From: Luteolibacter pohnpeiensis
Lineage (GTDB): Bacteria; Verrucomicrobiota; Verrucomicrobiia; Verrucomicrobiales; Akkermansiaceae
NCBI RefSeq assembly: GCF_016595435.1
Contig: NZ_JAENIJ010000005.1
Span: forward strand, 62,001-126,000
DNA: 64,000 bases
Direction: 5' to 3'
Shown here: positions 27,757-35,721 of the stretch, piece after piece
Layout of the letters: every line of letters starts with the position of its first letter
Position numbering within the stretch: position 1 is the stretch's first letter
The notes under the pieces: generated by a model
Databases searched by the model: none
Told to the model about the DNA's origin: nothing
The model's input: the letters and a program-made list of their open reading frames with translations, nothing else
Translations under genes and position numbers: made by a program

Positions 27757-27969
27757 CTAGATTTGAGAATGGATTCCGCGACCGCCGCCACGCTGGTTCC
27801 GGTATTCTCCCGGAGCCATGCCGAGCAAGCGTTGGAAAACCACACGCATCTGCTCGGTATTGTTGAAGCCTACCAGCCAGCAAACATTTTTGATCGGGAG
27901 GTCGGTTCGTTCGAGGAAAAGTTGCGCCCGTCCTCTTGTGGAGATTTTTTCAGGGCCGTGTTTCGTGAT
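27757..27969 (-). pseudogene. AraC-family regulator, C-terminal HTH remnant
   Basis: The minus frame reads RAQLFLERTDLPIKNVCWL, then VGFNNTEQMRVVFQRLLGMAP and GEYR. This is the second helix-turn-helix and signature of an AraC/XylS regulator, ending at a normal stop (27757-27759). A TGA (27970-27972) immediately precedes it in frame, and neither the ligand domain nor the first HTH is present. It is therefore the 3' stump of a regulator, cut off near the transposase remnant that begins 33 bp away, probably when the mobile element inserted. Confidence 0.7.
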
Positions 27970-28001
27970 TCACCAAGCTGATTGAACGAATACATGTTGG
28001 G

Positions 28002-28581
28002 ATGTTCATCCCCATCGAAGAACTCTACCCTCACTCCCAAAACCGCGACGAATGCCGCGCCTTGAGCGATCCCGACTTCACGGTGCTCGGCATTTAGCGC
28101 TGCATCAGCCACACAAAAACCGGCCACTTCTTTCGCATCAACCTCCGCAACCACCACCTGAGTTATATCGACTCAAGCCGCCCGGCCGATGGCAAAAAGA
28201 AAGAACACGACGCCACCATCATCCAGCGAACCACGGTAGAATCCCTGCGCTATCAAGCCCGGAAAGGTGAAAAAGTCATCTACTTCTGGGACAAAGCCTG
28301 CATCGACTACGCCACCTGGGCCCGCCTCAAGCATCGAGGCATCAACTTCGTCACCCGGCAAAAATCCAACAGCGCCATGAAGACCCTTTCGATTGAAAGG
28401 CATAACCGCAAAGATCCGCGAAGGCGAACCCTACCAGCAAGCGAATAACTTCATCAACCAAGCCTTCCCGCGAGTCACTCAGAGGACCGTTCGATTTTTA
28501 CGATGGCTACGCACCTGGCTCTATCAAGAAGCTCCCTGGAGCAAAGCTCTAGCCCGCCTAACCCATATCTGGACCTGCTAA
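28002..28581 (+). pseudogene. Decayed DDE (IS4-type) transposase
   Basis: From ATG at 28002 the frame reads MFIPIEELYPHSQNRDECRA and DPDFTVLGI, then a TAG at 28095. The same frame continues with HTKTGHFFRINLRNHHLSYI and KVIYFWDKACIDYATWARLK and GINFVTRQKSN to a stop at 28446. WDKACIDY..W..LK..GI.F..R.K is the core of IS4-like DDE transposases. A further frameshift leads to the C-terminal piece in another frame (FLRWLRTWLYQEAPWSKA, ending at 28581). One internal stop plus one frameshift and a missing N-terminus make it non-functional. Confidence 0.75.
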
Positions 28582-28611
28582 AACACGAAGTTTTCTACAC
28601 CGATCCATGCG
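28478..28611 (+). repeat. Left copy of inverted IS 3' end
   Basis: About 134 bp covering the transposase C-terminal codons and the 45 bp after its stop match 31062-31197 on the opposite strand at roughly 85-90% by eye. Several differences fall at third codon positions in the reading frame that ends at 28581, which supports that frame as the once-coding one. Similarity stops just after CACCGATCCATG, the probable outer end of the element. Confidence 0.75.
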
Positions 28612-28653
28612 ACTTAATCCCGTGCCATTCGGGACAGGCCTGAATGGCACGAG
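28611..28653. repeat. Palindromic extragenic repeat, copy A
   Basis: The copy holds CGTGCCATTC (28621-28630) and its inverse GAATGGCACG (28642-28651), separated by GGGACAGGCCT. The same words recur at 30512-30540 and 31213-31275. It begins exactly where similarity between the two IS ends stops. It looks like a REP-type element. Confidence 0.7.
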
Positions 28654-28722
28654 AACAAAATCGAATTTCAGGATACCGCGATTGATACTGGGCTGGCTAG
28701 ATGCTGTTATGCAAATAAAACC

Positions 28723-29466
28723 TTGCACAAGGAGCCAAATCTGGATAGTGTCACCGACATGCTCTACCTGTACGATGGTTGGAACCCGGTAGCGATCGGC
28801 ACTCGGACTGGCACCGCCAGCTCGATGGGAGCGATGAGCCTCAAATGGAACAACCTGTGGGGGCCAGACATGGGATCTTCAGGGAAAGTAATAGGACCAG
28901 CTGATTTCCAGGCCGCAGGTGGTGTCGGAGGTTTGCTGGCAAGCAGCTACTACAGTTCCTCCACGACCGCTCCGGACAATCACTTCGTTCCAAGCTATGA
29001 CGCGAATGGCAACCTTCTCGCCTGGACCAGCCAGACCGGAGCGTTAGCCCGTCAAAACGACTACGATCCATTTGGCAATGTGGTGATGAAACGTAGTCTG
29101 CTTTCCGGCGTGCCGGACTTCGGCTTCTCAACCAAACTTCAGGACACTGAGACAGGACTACTGTATTACGGTTATCGTTTCTACGATCCAATCACCGGCA
29201 GATGGCCATCAAGGGATCCGATTGAGGAGAGGGGTGGGATGAACCTGTATGGATTCATCGGGAACGACAGTGTAGATCGTTGGGATTTCCTAGGCTTGGA
29301 CTTCTGGGACTGGGTGAATCGCAGAGAAGGTTGGATTCCAGGCTCTGGAACACGAAGGTCAGTTGAAGAAGCTGAGCGCGAGGCTCGCGAGTACGCGGAA
29401 GACGTCGAGGCTCTAGCCACCCTGAACGCGGCCGCGGAGGCATCAAGAAAATCCCCCGCCCGCTAA
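28723..29466 (+). pseudogene. RHS repeat-associated core, 5'-truncated fragment
   Basis: The frame encodes the end of an RHS/YD-repeat shell. It has LYLYDGWNPVAI, then SYDANGNLLAWTSQTG, YDPFGNVV, and the RHS core signature DTETGLLYYGYRFYDPITGR followed by WPSRDPIEERGGMNLYGFIG and NDSVDRWDFLGL. Full RHS proteins are over 1000 residues; here only about 240 remain and there is no proper start (first ATG at 28759). After the core a variable tip begins (EEAEREAREYAEDVEA) but the frame stops at 29464-29466, and the tip appears to go on one frame away (next entry). I infer a dead RHS toxin carrier. Confidence 0.8.
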
Positions 29467-29474
29467 CCTCGAAG

Positions 29475-30014
29475 TTGCTGAGACACTACCTGCACGGCGG
29501 CGGAAACGATCTCACCCTGAATGGAACTGATATGGATCGAATTTGGGACAACCCCGGCTTCAATGAGGTTTACGAAGATGAGCTTGCACGCGTGATCAGA
29601 GCGAATGGTGAGGGAGATATAGACCATAAGGGCACGTTCATTAACCACAATTTAGATCCGAGTCAGGGGGATCTCTTCTCAGCCTTCCATGATATCCGAT
29701 GGAAGATTAACGTAAAAGGATGCACGGTTAGCGAGCAGGAAAACTGGTTCTTTGAAGGTGACGTGACACTCTCAGTGGAAGATCGGTATGGGTTTAGTGA
29801 CCCCCGTATGGCGCACAGGACCCCGTTCTTTCGGCAAGAGTGGCTTCATGATCGGTATCAGTTCATGCAAGAAGGACGCTTCCTCAGGCTAGAGAGAAGA
29901 GGTTGGGTTCACCCTTTCAATGTCAAAGGCAGCAAGACTAGATCGATGGCCGCCCTTGTCCCTAAGACTGGCGGGGCGCCTCGTGTAGAAATTGCACCGA
30001 TCGATACTTACTAA
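29475..30014 (+). CDS. Putative RHS C-terminal tip domain, out of frame with core
   Basis: This 179-residue frame is open upstream of 29475 as well and reads KKIPRPLTSKLLRHYLHGGG straight across the stop of the RHS core frame. A single-base slip in the AAGAAAATC stretch near 29445-29452 would fuse the two. The domain has HYLHGGGNDLTL, a charged middle and DVTLSVEDRYGFSDP; I do not recognise the fold. The first in-frame ATG is at 29532. By position it should be the variable toxin tip of the RHS protein; no catalytic residues can be named. It may be silent now. Confidence 0.5.
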   Translation: MLRHYLHGGGNDLTLNGTDMDRIWDNPGFNEVYEDELARVIRANGEGDIDHKGTFINHNLDPSQGDLFSAFHDIRWKINVKGCTVSEQENWFFEGDVTLSVEDRYGFSDPRMAHRTPFFRQEWLHDRYQFMQEGRFLRLERRGWVHPFNVKGSKTRSMAALVPKTGGAPRVEIAPIDTY

Positions 30015-30031
30015 AGAGCAACCTAGATAAC

Positions 30032-30487
30032 ATGAAGATATTTTCGCTCCCTCTTCTGGCCTCAGCCGTGTTCTTAACCCTTCATTCCATATCCTGTTCA
30101 GGAAGATCCAGGAAGCCAGACTTTCCGAGAGCGGTAGAGCTGCTCAATCAGCGTGATATTGCGGAATTCAAAAGGGCCGTCTCAACTAGTCCTAGACTAA
30201 CGAAGCAAACAGATGGGTTTGAAGGCAGAACCCTTTTGCATCTTGTCTTTTCCAAAGGAGTGTTTAACGGAGGCTTGAAAGATTTCGCGGATTTTCTGAT
30301 TCGCGCGGGCAGCGATGTTGATGCGCAAGACTTCCAAGGGATGACGCCTGCTCACTGTGCGAGTTTCTATGGAGGGGGAGGAAAGGAAGCCTTGGATTAC
30401 CTTACTTCCGAAGGCGCCGACTTATCCATCAAGGATGTTTCAGGCAAATCACCGCTAGACTATCTGAACGTGAAGACTAGCCCTTGA
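30032..30487 (+). CDS. Ankyrin-repeat lipoprotein, possible immunity protein
   Basis: ATG at 30032 starts a signal peptide ending at a lipoprotein-type Cys (TLHSISCSG, Cys about 23). The mature part carries about three ankyrin repeats, for example GRTLLHLVFSKGVFNGG, then DVDAQDFQGMTPAHCASFYG and DLSIKDVSGKSPLDYL. Ankyrin proteins are frequent immunity proteins of polymorphic toxins and sit directly after the toxin tip, as here (17-bp gap). The lipid anchor would place it in the periplasm. Immunity function is inferred from context; the length of 151 fits. Confidence 0.7.
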   Translation: MKIFSLPLLASAVFLTLHSISCSGRSRKPDFPRAVELLNQRDIAEFKRAVSTSPRLTKQTDGFEGRTLLHLVFSKGVFNGGLKDFADFLIRAGSDVDAQDFQGMTPAHCASFYGGGGKEALDYLTSEGADLSIKDVSGKSPLDYLNVKTSP

Positions 30488-30496
30488 TCGAGGATT

Positions 30497-30540
30497 CATG
30501 ACAGAGGGACACATGACAGAGGGACAGGCCTGAATGGCAC
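30497..30540. repeat. Repeat copy B with 15-bp tandem duplication
   Basis: CATGACAGAGGGACA occurs twice in tandem (30497-30511 and 30512-30526) and is followed by GGCCTGAATGGCAC (30527-30540), the shared word of the extragenic repeat. The other palindrome arm is missing here. The following sequence turns abruptly AT-rich. Confidence 0.75.
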
Positions 30541-30583
30541 AAATTTTTTAATATTATAACGGAGTCGATAGTTGAAATAAGGT

Positions 30584-31039
30584 ATGGAGCTTCTTTCTAA
30601 AGTTTTGATTTTGTTCATTGTGTCAGTTTTTCCAGTTAAAGCTGTTGAAAGACTCGTTCCTGAGCAAGCATTTCGTATCAATAATTCGATTTTAATTCGG
30701 TTGATAGATGTCCGTGAAAAGCCGATTTGGGATTTTCAGACTTTAGTTAGGATAAGAGGGCGCATTTTTAGAGCAAGACACTATGATGGTTTTGGTCATA
30801 AAGATTTGAAGGGTAGACCCGTAATGTGGATTTTTTTGGATAGTTTGGAAGAGTATGACAATTACGGTAATGCCCGAGCAATAGATGTGGTTATAGATTC
30901 TGAGTTTGATGCGTTAAAGGTATTGGATGTTGCTATTATCGATTCCGGTGCTGATATTTCAGAGTTTCTTAAGAACCCAGAAAAGGATTTCAAGGCATTG
31001 GAAATTATCACTATTCCTCCCGCACTTACCGAAAAATGA
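30584..31039 (+). CDS. Secreted protein of unknown function, AT-rich gene
   Basis: This 151-residue protein has an N-terminal signal peptide (a hydrophobic run at about 5-18, then VKAVERLVPEQ). The mature part includes FQTLVRIRGRIFRARHYDGF and a C-terminal half with many Asp and Ile. The gene is far richer in A and T than its chromosomal surroundings and uses TTA, ATA and AGA codons freely, which points to recent transfer. It lies between repeat copy B and the inverted IS end. It could be an orphan immunity protein left from a past toxin cassette, but nothing in the sequence proves that. Confidence 0.5.
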   Translation: MELLSKVLILFIVSVFPVKAVERLVPEQAFRINNSILIRLIDVREKPIWDFQTLVRIRGRIFRARHYDGFGHKDLKGRPVMWIFLDSLEEYDNYGNARAIDVVIDSEFDALKVLDVAIIDSGADISEFLKNPEKDFKALEIITIPPALTEK

Positions 31040-31061
31040 GGTAAGCATATTCTTAGTAATG

Positions 31062-31197
31062 ACACATGGATCGGTGTAAAAAACTTTGTTTTTTTAGCAG
31101 GTCCAGATATGGGTTAGGCGGACTAGAGCTTTACTCCAAGGAGCTTCTTGATAGAGCCAGGTGCGTAGCTATCGCAAAAATCGAACGGTCTCCTGAG
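31062..31197 (-). repeat. Right copy of inverted IS 3' end
   Basis: Read on the minus strand this repeats 28478-28611, including FLR-stop-LRTWLYQEAPWSKAL and the following GGACCTGCTAA. In this copy the Trp codon after FLR has become TAG, so it cannot be coding. The element's 5' part is lost to the right, where repeat copy C begins 16 bp later. Confidence 0.75.
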
Positions 31198-31212
31198 TGG
31201 CGCGCTGGAATA

Positions 31213-31275
31213 TTCATGACAAAGTGGACAGGCCCGAATGGCACGGGCTTAATCCCGTGCCATTCGGGACAGGCC
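31213..31275. repeat. Palindromic extragenic repeat, copy C (long hairpin)
   Basis: The arms CCCGAATGGCACGGG (31233-31247) and CCCGTGCCATTCGGG (31254-31268) are perfect 15-bp complements around the loop CTTAAT. Flanking words GACAGGCC occur on both sides (left as TGGACAGGCC, right as GGGACAGGCC). The copy opens with CATGACAAAGTGGACA, a variant of the tandem unit in copy B. This is the most complete version of the repeat. Confidence 0.8.
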
Positions 31276-31362
31276 TTTTATAAGAATCGAGCTTGCCGAA
31301 TTCCGTAGGCTGGGTAAACGCATCGAGGGGTTAGTTTAAGGATAAAAGTAGAGCGCTGAAAA

Positions 31363-31667
31363 ATGAAATTAATGTCTATTGCTCTGATTTTTCCTGCTTG
31401 CTCTTGACCGAATGTGATGAGGATGAAAAGTATCCTCGGGAAGTGCTGAACTCTTACATCGAAGCGTGTCGAGATGAGGATATTGTATTGGCCGCAAGTT
31501 GCTGGGCTAAGGATTCATTGAGGCGTTTTGATGAAGGTTTCGATGATGGTGGTAGGTCTAATGTCGCTTCGGATTTTATCTTCAGTCGTCTGCATAAGGG
31601 CAACGACCGCTCCGTCACGCTAAGTGAATCTGATGTGGGTGATCGAATGTTTTTGGCGATATCATAA
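31363..31667 (+). pseudogene. Small lipoprotein gene broken by a poly-T frameshift
   Basis: ATG at 31363 gives MKLMSIALIFPACS and stops at TGA. Adding one T to the T-run at 31388-31392 would fuse it to the next frame as MKLMSIALIFSCLLLTEC, a textbook lipoprotein signal, followed by DEDEKYPREVLNSYIEACRD to the stop at 31665-31667. The remaining tail of about 75 residues has no family I recognise. The gene is AT-rich like its neighbours in the island. Either the gene is dead or the base call in the homopolymer is wrong. Confidence 0.5.
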
Positions 31668-31706
31668 AAAATCGGGCGAACCTGGTAAAAGGCTCGCCCG
31701 AAAGGT
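31665..31706 (-). terminator. Rho-independent terminator of the beta-galactosidase gene
   Basis: On the minus strand TCGGGCGA and TCGCCCGA (31672-31679 / 31694-31701) form a stem extended by GG/CC past one mismatch. The stem is followed by TTTTTT. It lies 35 bp beyond the stop of the gene at 31736. Confidence 0.8.
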
Positions 31707-31735
31707 GATTCAAAAACTATAGGCTCGATCTGCGA

Positions 31736-34700
31736 TCAATCGACCGGGACGATGCTGAGGTCCGCGACGGAGCCGAAATCGCCATTCGAGTGGTCATCCA
31801 GAATGACAAACTTGATATAGCGAACGGACTGCGGGCTTTTCAGCATGATGGTCTGGCGGGAGTCTTCGTTTGGAAGCGAGCCTTTCGCAGCTGGGTCACC
31901 CCATGATTTACCATCGGTGCTGCAATAAACCTCATAGTGATTCGCGCGACCGTTTGAGCTGTCATTTCGTGCAAGCTCGCTGATGCCTTGAATCTTGGTT
32001 TCTTCGCCGAGATCGAGAATGAGATCGTGAGGACCATTCACTTGTGGGTTGTAGCTGCTGTGCCAAATCGTGGAGTTGTCGTCGTCAATGGCATGCTCAG
32101 GCTCGCCTTCGTTCTTCTGATAGCTGCTTGCGCGGATTTTCCAATTGCGTCGATCCACAAAAGCAGGGAAGTGAACGGAATTCTCAATACTCTGCCCATT
32201 TGCCGCATTGCTGCGGACAGAAAGCAAGGCCGCTTTCTTCAACGGAAATGGCTTCGAGTACGAGGTCCATAGTTTACCGTCAGTGGAATAGGAGATTTTG
32301 TCTCCCTCGGCACTCAGTTCGACGTTTCCGTCCTTATCGCGTGAAGCGAGCACCGGATGCGCGCGGTTTTGCGGAGGAAGCTCGCGGGCGATCTCACGAA
32401 CATTGGTTTCGCCTTCCGGCAGAACCCTCAGGCTGTAGGAAAATTCCGCTGGTTCAGAGTAGACGCGATATTGGGGCAGGGGGCGAGGCCCGCAGCTGTT
32501 TGAACCGACTCCGAGAGTTTTGGAACCGAGGCAAAGCACGGTTTGACTGCTTTCCGGAAGATCGACCAAATACTCGGCTGGGTCCATTTCTTCATCGGAA
32601 TAAGGCAAGGCGGAGAATTGCATCGGCTGCCCAAGTGCCTGGACTAAAAGTTGTGGCATGCCATCACCGCCGAGTGCCAACCAGTGAAGATCCTCGTGAT
32701 TGCCATTTTCCATCGGTTTGGAATACGGAGTCATCATGTCTGGAACCGTGCTGGTATAGAAACCGATGTCCGATCCACGTTTGCGATCAGAATAGTTTTC
32801 CATCGGACCACGAGCCAGATAGGCAACGCCATTCAGGCGTTTATCCAGCAACATGCGAACGCCCATTCTTGCGAGATTCACTTGTGTGTCAGAGCATACC
32901 ACCGCGTTGTCCACGGTGACGGAGCCATCGCCACACACCAGAAATGCAGCGGTGTGGTTGACGGTGAAACCACGATTTCCGGTTAGAAGAATCGAGGAAG
33001 TGACACGGACGGTTTTGTCATCCACTTGATCGGCTTTGATCGATAACACATCGGTCTTCATGGTGCCCAAACCAAGTTGGCTCCAGAGGCCGGCGGCGTA
33101 GTCGTCGTCGTTGCGGTGTGCGGAGCGCCAGAGATGAAGTTTGGGTCCACCATTCGGAAGTAGAAGGTTGGTATTCCCTTCGATCAATTTGGAAATGGTG
33201 CCGGAGTTTTTATCAAAACTCACAGAGAATCCTTCACCGGTGACGTTGATTTCGTCCGATCCGTCTTCAAGCTTGAGCGGCTTCATCGTCGCTTCAGATG
33301 CGACTTCCGCAGGGCGGGAAACCGGAATTTCGAATTGGCCGTTCGCAATATCGTAACCCGCCTTTGCCCATGGCTCGTCTTTCGCGAGGGAAACGGTTAA
33401 ATTCAGATGATAGATGGCACCGGGTTTCGCTTGGATGTTTTTTACGCCGAGTGTCATCGCTTTCTCTTTACCTGGTGCGAGATCAAGCGCTGGCATTTCT
33501 CCGGATTGAATCACCTTGCCATCCTCAGTGATGTTCCAGGTGCCGGTGTATTTGCCGATGTTGGTGAAAGCGAATTTGTTCTTAACTTTGATTTTACCAG
33601 TTGCGGCATCCACTGCATCGAAAGCGATCCATTGATAGGCGCGCTTCATCTCCGGGTAGTGGGGTTTCGGTGAGCGATCCGAGAAGACGACACCTTTGTG
33701 GATGAAATAATGGTTGTTTGGATATTCACCAAATCCACCACCGTAGGCGAGATAGATCCGGTTTGGATTGCGGCGATTCCACAAGCCTTGATCCATCCAC
33801 TCCCAAACTGCTCCGCCCATCAATTGCGGATATTTGTCGAATACATCGTTGTATTCGCCGATGGAACCCATCGAATTGAACATCGCGTGGGCGTATTCGC
33901 ACTGATAAAATGGCTTTGTTAGATTATTGGAAAGGGCTGCCTGTTTCATCTCATCGATGGAGGCATACATCCGGCTGTCGATGTCTGCGGGATTGCCGCC
34001 ACCAATGCCAAATCCTTCGTAGTGAGTCGGCCGGGTATCATCGATTGCTTTGACTGCAGCCAGCGCGCTCCGCAGATTCTGACCTCTGCCACATTCGTTA
34101 CCGAGTGACCAGATGACGACGGATGGATGATTTTTGAAGTTCTCAACATTCGCCACATTGCGATCGACGAATGCTTTTTCGAATTGCTTGTCATCGGAGA
34201 TCGATTGCATGCCGTGGCATTCAACGTTTGCCTCAGCAACCAAATAGAGGCCGTATTCATCGCAGAGTTCATACCATTGTGGATCGTCGGAATAATGGCA
34301 GGTCCGGACGTGATTGCAGTTCGCTTGCTTGAGGACCTCGATATCGCGGATCATTTGCTCACGGGTGACCGTGTGTCCGCTATCGGGCCAATGTTCGTGG
34401 CGATTGGCACCTTTGAGTTTAACCGGGACGCCGTTGATGGTGAAGACCCGATCCTTGATCTCCACTTTGCGAAATCCAACCCGTGATGAAATGGGTGAAT
34501 CACCAGTAAAGCCGAGCACCACGGTGTAAAGATTCGGAGTTTCCGCAGTCCATTTCAACGGATCCGAAACCTTAAGGTTCACCGAAACGGTGGTCTCGCT
34601 GTTCGGGTCCAAGGCGTCGACCGTGACTTTACCCGAAACGCCAGGCACGGGTTTGCCTGATTGATCGTACAAACCGACGATCAGTTGCTTGGATTTTGAT

Positions 34701-35539
34701 CGTTCTTTACCGGAATTCCGAATGATGGCGCTCACTTTCAATTCGGCATCGCGGTAGGCCTTGTCGAGATCTGTGACGACGGTGAAATCGCGGATGGCCA
34801 CCTCGTTGGGCGCCCAGAGAGTCACGTTGCGGAAGATGCCGGAGAGCCGCCACATGTCCTGATCCTCCAAGTAAGATCCTGAGCAATACCGATAGACTTC
34901 CGCCGCAAGCGTGTTGGTTTCGCCACGCTTGATGTAAGGAGTGATGTCAAACTCGGCGACGTTGCGCGAGTTGGTGGAGTAGCCGACTTTTTGGCCGTTG
35001 ATCCAAAGGAAAAAGGCGGAGTCGACGCCATCGAAATTAATGTGCACCCGGCGACCCTCCCAGTTCTCAGGGATCTCGAAGGTTTTGACATAACTGCCAA
35101 CTGGATTGCGCTCTTCGTAGGCCGTGTAGTTGCGCGGTGGCTCGGACATGACCCTTGGCGGGTCGATCTTGAAGGTATATCCGAAGTTGCGATAATAGGG
35201 AGTGCCGTATCCCTTCACCTGCCAGTTCGATGGGACTGCAATATCGTCCCATCCGCTTACATCATACTCTGGTTTGTAAAAATCTTCAGGTCGGTCTTTC
35301 GGCCAATTGACATAATGAAACTTCCATGTCCCGTTCAGCGATTTGGCATAACTTGATGTATATCGGTCAGCGGTGAGTGCTTCCTTTAAATCGGCATACG
35401 GCATCAAAGTCGCATGCCAGGCTTCCTTGTTCTCTCCAAGGGCTTCGGCATTTTCGATTTCTGGAGGTAACGGAGCAGCTCTCATCAATTGGGTCAAAGA
35501 AAGTGCCAGCAGGGCGGAACGGATGATCGTTGAATTCAT
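31736..35539 (-). CDS. Secreted GH2 beta-galactosidase with F5/8C domain
   Basis: This glycoside hydrolase family 2 enzyme has about 1267 residues from ATG at 35539, where the signal peptide MNSTIIRSALLALSLTQLMR starts; the frame continues upstream to 35623 without similarity. The sugar-binding domain includes PSNWQVKGYGTPYYRN. The catalytic acid/base Glu is in IWSLGNECG and the nucleophile Glu in QCEYAHAMFNSMGS. A beta-galactosidase small-chain domain follows. The last about 150 residues are a discoidin (F5/8 type C) carbohydrate-binding domain (EPEHAIDDDNSTIWHSSYN). It probably releases galactose from polysaccharides outside the cytoplasm. Confidence 0.92.
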   Translation of the reverse strand: MNSTIIRSALLALSLTQLMRAAPLPPEIENAEALGENKEAWHATLMPYADLKEALTADRYTSSYAKSLNGTWKFHYVNWPKDRPEDFYKPEYDVSGWDDIAVPSNWQVKGYGTPYYRNFGYTFKIDPPRVMSEPPRNYTAYEERNPVGSYVKTFEIPENWEGRRVHINFDGVDSAFFLWINGQKVGYSTNSRNVAEFDITPYIKRGETNTLAAEVYRYCSGSYLEDQDMWRLSGIFRNVTLWAPNEVAIRDFTVVTDLDKAYRDAELKVSAIIRNSGKERSKSKQLIVGLYDQSGKPVPGVSGKVTVDALDPNSETTVSVNLKVSDPLKWTAETPNLYTVVLGFTGDSPISSRVGFRKVEIKDRVFTINGVPVKLKGANRHEHWPDSGHTVTREQMIRDIEVLKQANCNHVRTCHYSDDPQWYELCDEYGLYLVAEANVECHGMQSISDDKQFEKAFVDRNVANVENFKNHPSVVIWSLGNECGRGQNLRSALAAVKAIDDTRPTHYEGFGIGGGNPADIDSRMYASIDEMKQAALSNNLTKPFYQCEYAHAMFNSMGSIGEYNDVFDKYPQLMGGAVWEWMDQGLWNRRNPNRIYLAYGGGFGEYPNNHYFIHKGVVFSDRSPKPHYPEMKRAYQWIAFDAVDAATGKIKVKNKFAFTNIGKYTGTWNITEDGKVIQSGEMPALDLAPGKEKAMTLGVKNIQAKPGAIYHLNLTVSLAKDEPWAKAGYDIANGQFEIPVSRPAEVASEATMKPLKLEDGSDEINVTGEGFSVSFDKNSGTISKLIEGNTNLLLPNGGPKLHLWRSAHRNDDDYAAGLWSQLGLGTMKTDVLSIKADQVDDKTVRVTSSILLTGNRGFTVNHTAAFLVCGDGSVTVDNAVVCSDTQVNLARMGVRMLLDKRLNGVAYLARGPMENYSDRKRGSDIGFYTSTVPDMMTPYSKPMENGNHEDLHWLALGGDGMPQLLVQALGQPMQFSALPYSDEEMDPAEYLVDLPESSQTVLCLGSKTLGVGSNSCGPRPLPQYRVYSEPAEFSYSLRVLPEGETNVREIARELPPQNRAHPVLASRDKDGNVELSAEGDKISYSTDGKLWTSYSKPFPLKKAALLSVRSNAANGQSIENSVHFPAFVDRRNWKIRASSYQKNEGEPEHAIDDDNSTIWHSSYNPQVNGPHDLILDLGEETKIQGISELARNDSSNGRANHYEVYCSTDGKSWGDPAAKGSLPNEDSRQTIMLKSPQSVRYIKFVILDDHSNGDFGSVADLSIVPVD

Positions 35540-35721
35540 AGCAGGCTGTGGAAAATGTTCGGGATTCTCCACCCGGAGATTGAGTTGGCGGATGATCTCA
35601 CACAAGCCGCGAGCACTCCCCAAATGGGTAGTTATAGGGTGAGCAAGGACTTACAGTTGTCAAACAAGCAGACTTTCAGAGCCGCCTTGACGGCATGCGG
35701 ATGGGTTCTCAGGCTTTGGGC

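Larger units (their letters stand above)
28002..31200. mobile_element. Composite-like island bounded by inverted transposase 3' ends
   Basis: A decayed transposase at 28002-28581 runs rightward. Its last about 130 bp recur in inverted orientation at 31062-31197, where the rest of the second copy is missing. Between them lie an RHS core fragment, its out-of-frame tip, an ankyrin lipoprotein, an AT-rich secreted unknown and two copies of a palindromic repeat. The layout resembles a composite transposon with both insertion sequences now broken. No target duplication was found, so mobility as a unit is inference. Confidence 0.5.

Noticed and set aside
29440-29466. Programmed -1 frameshift between RHS core and tip
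   Set aside because: The AGA-AAA stretch is a poor slippery heptamer and no following structure stands out; a mutation in a broken island is simpler.
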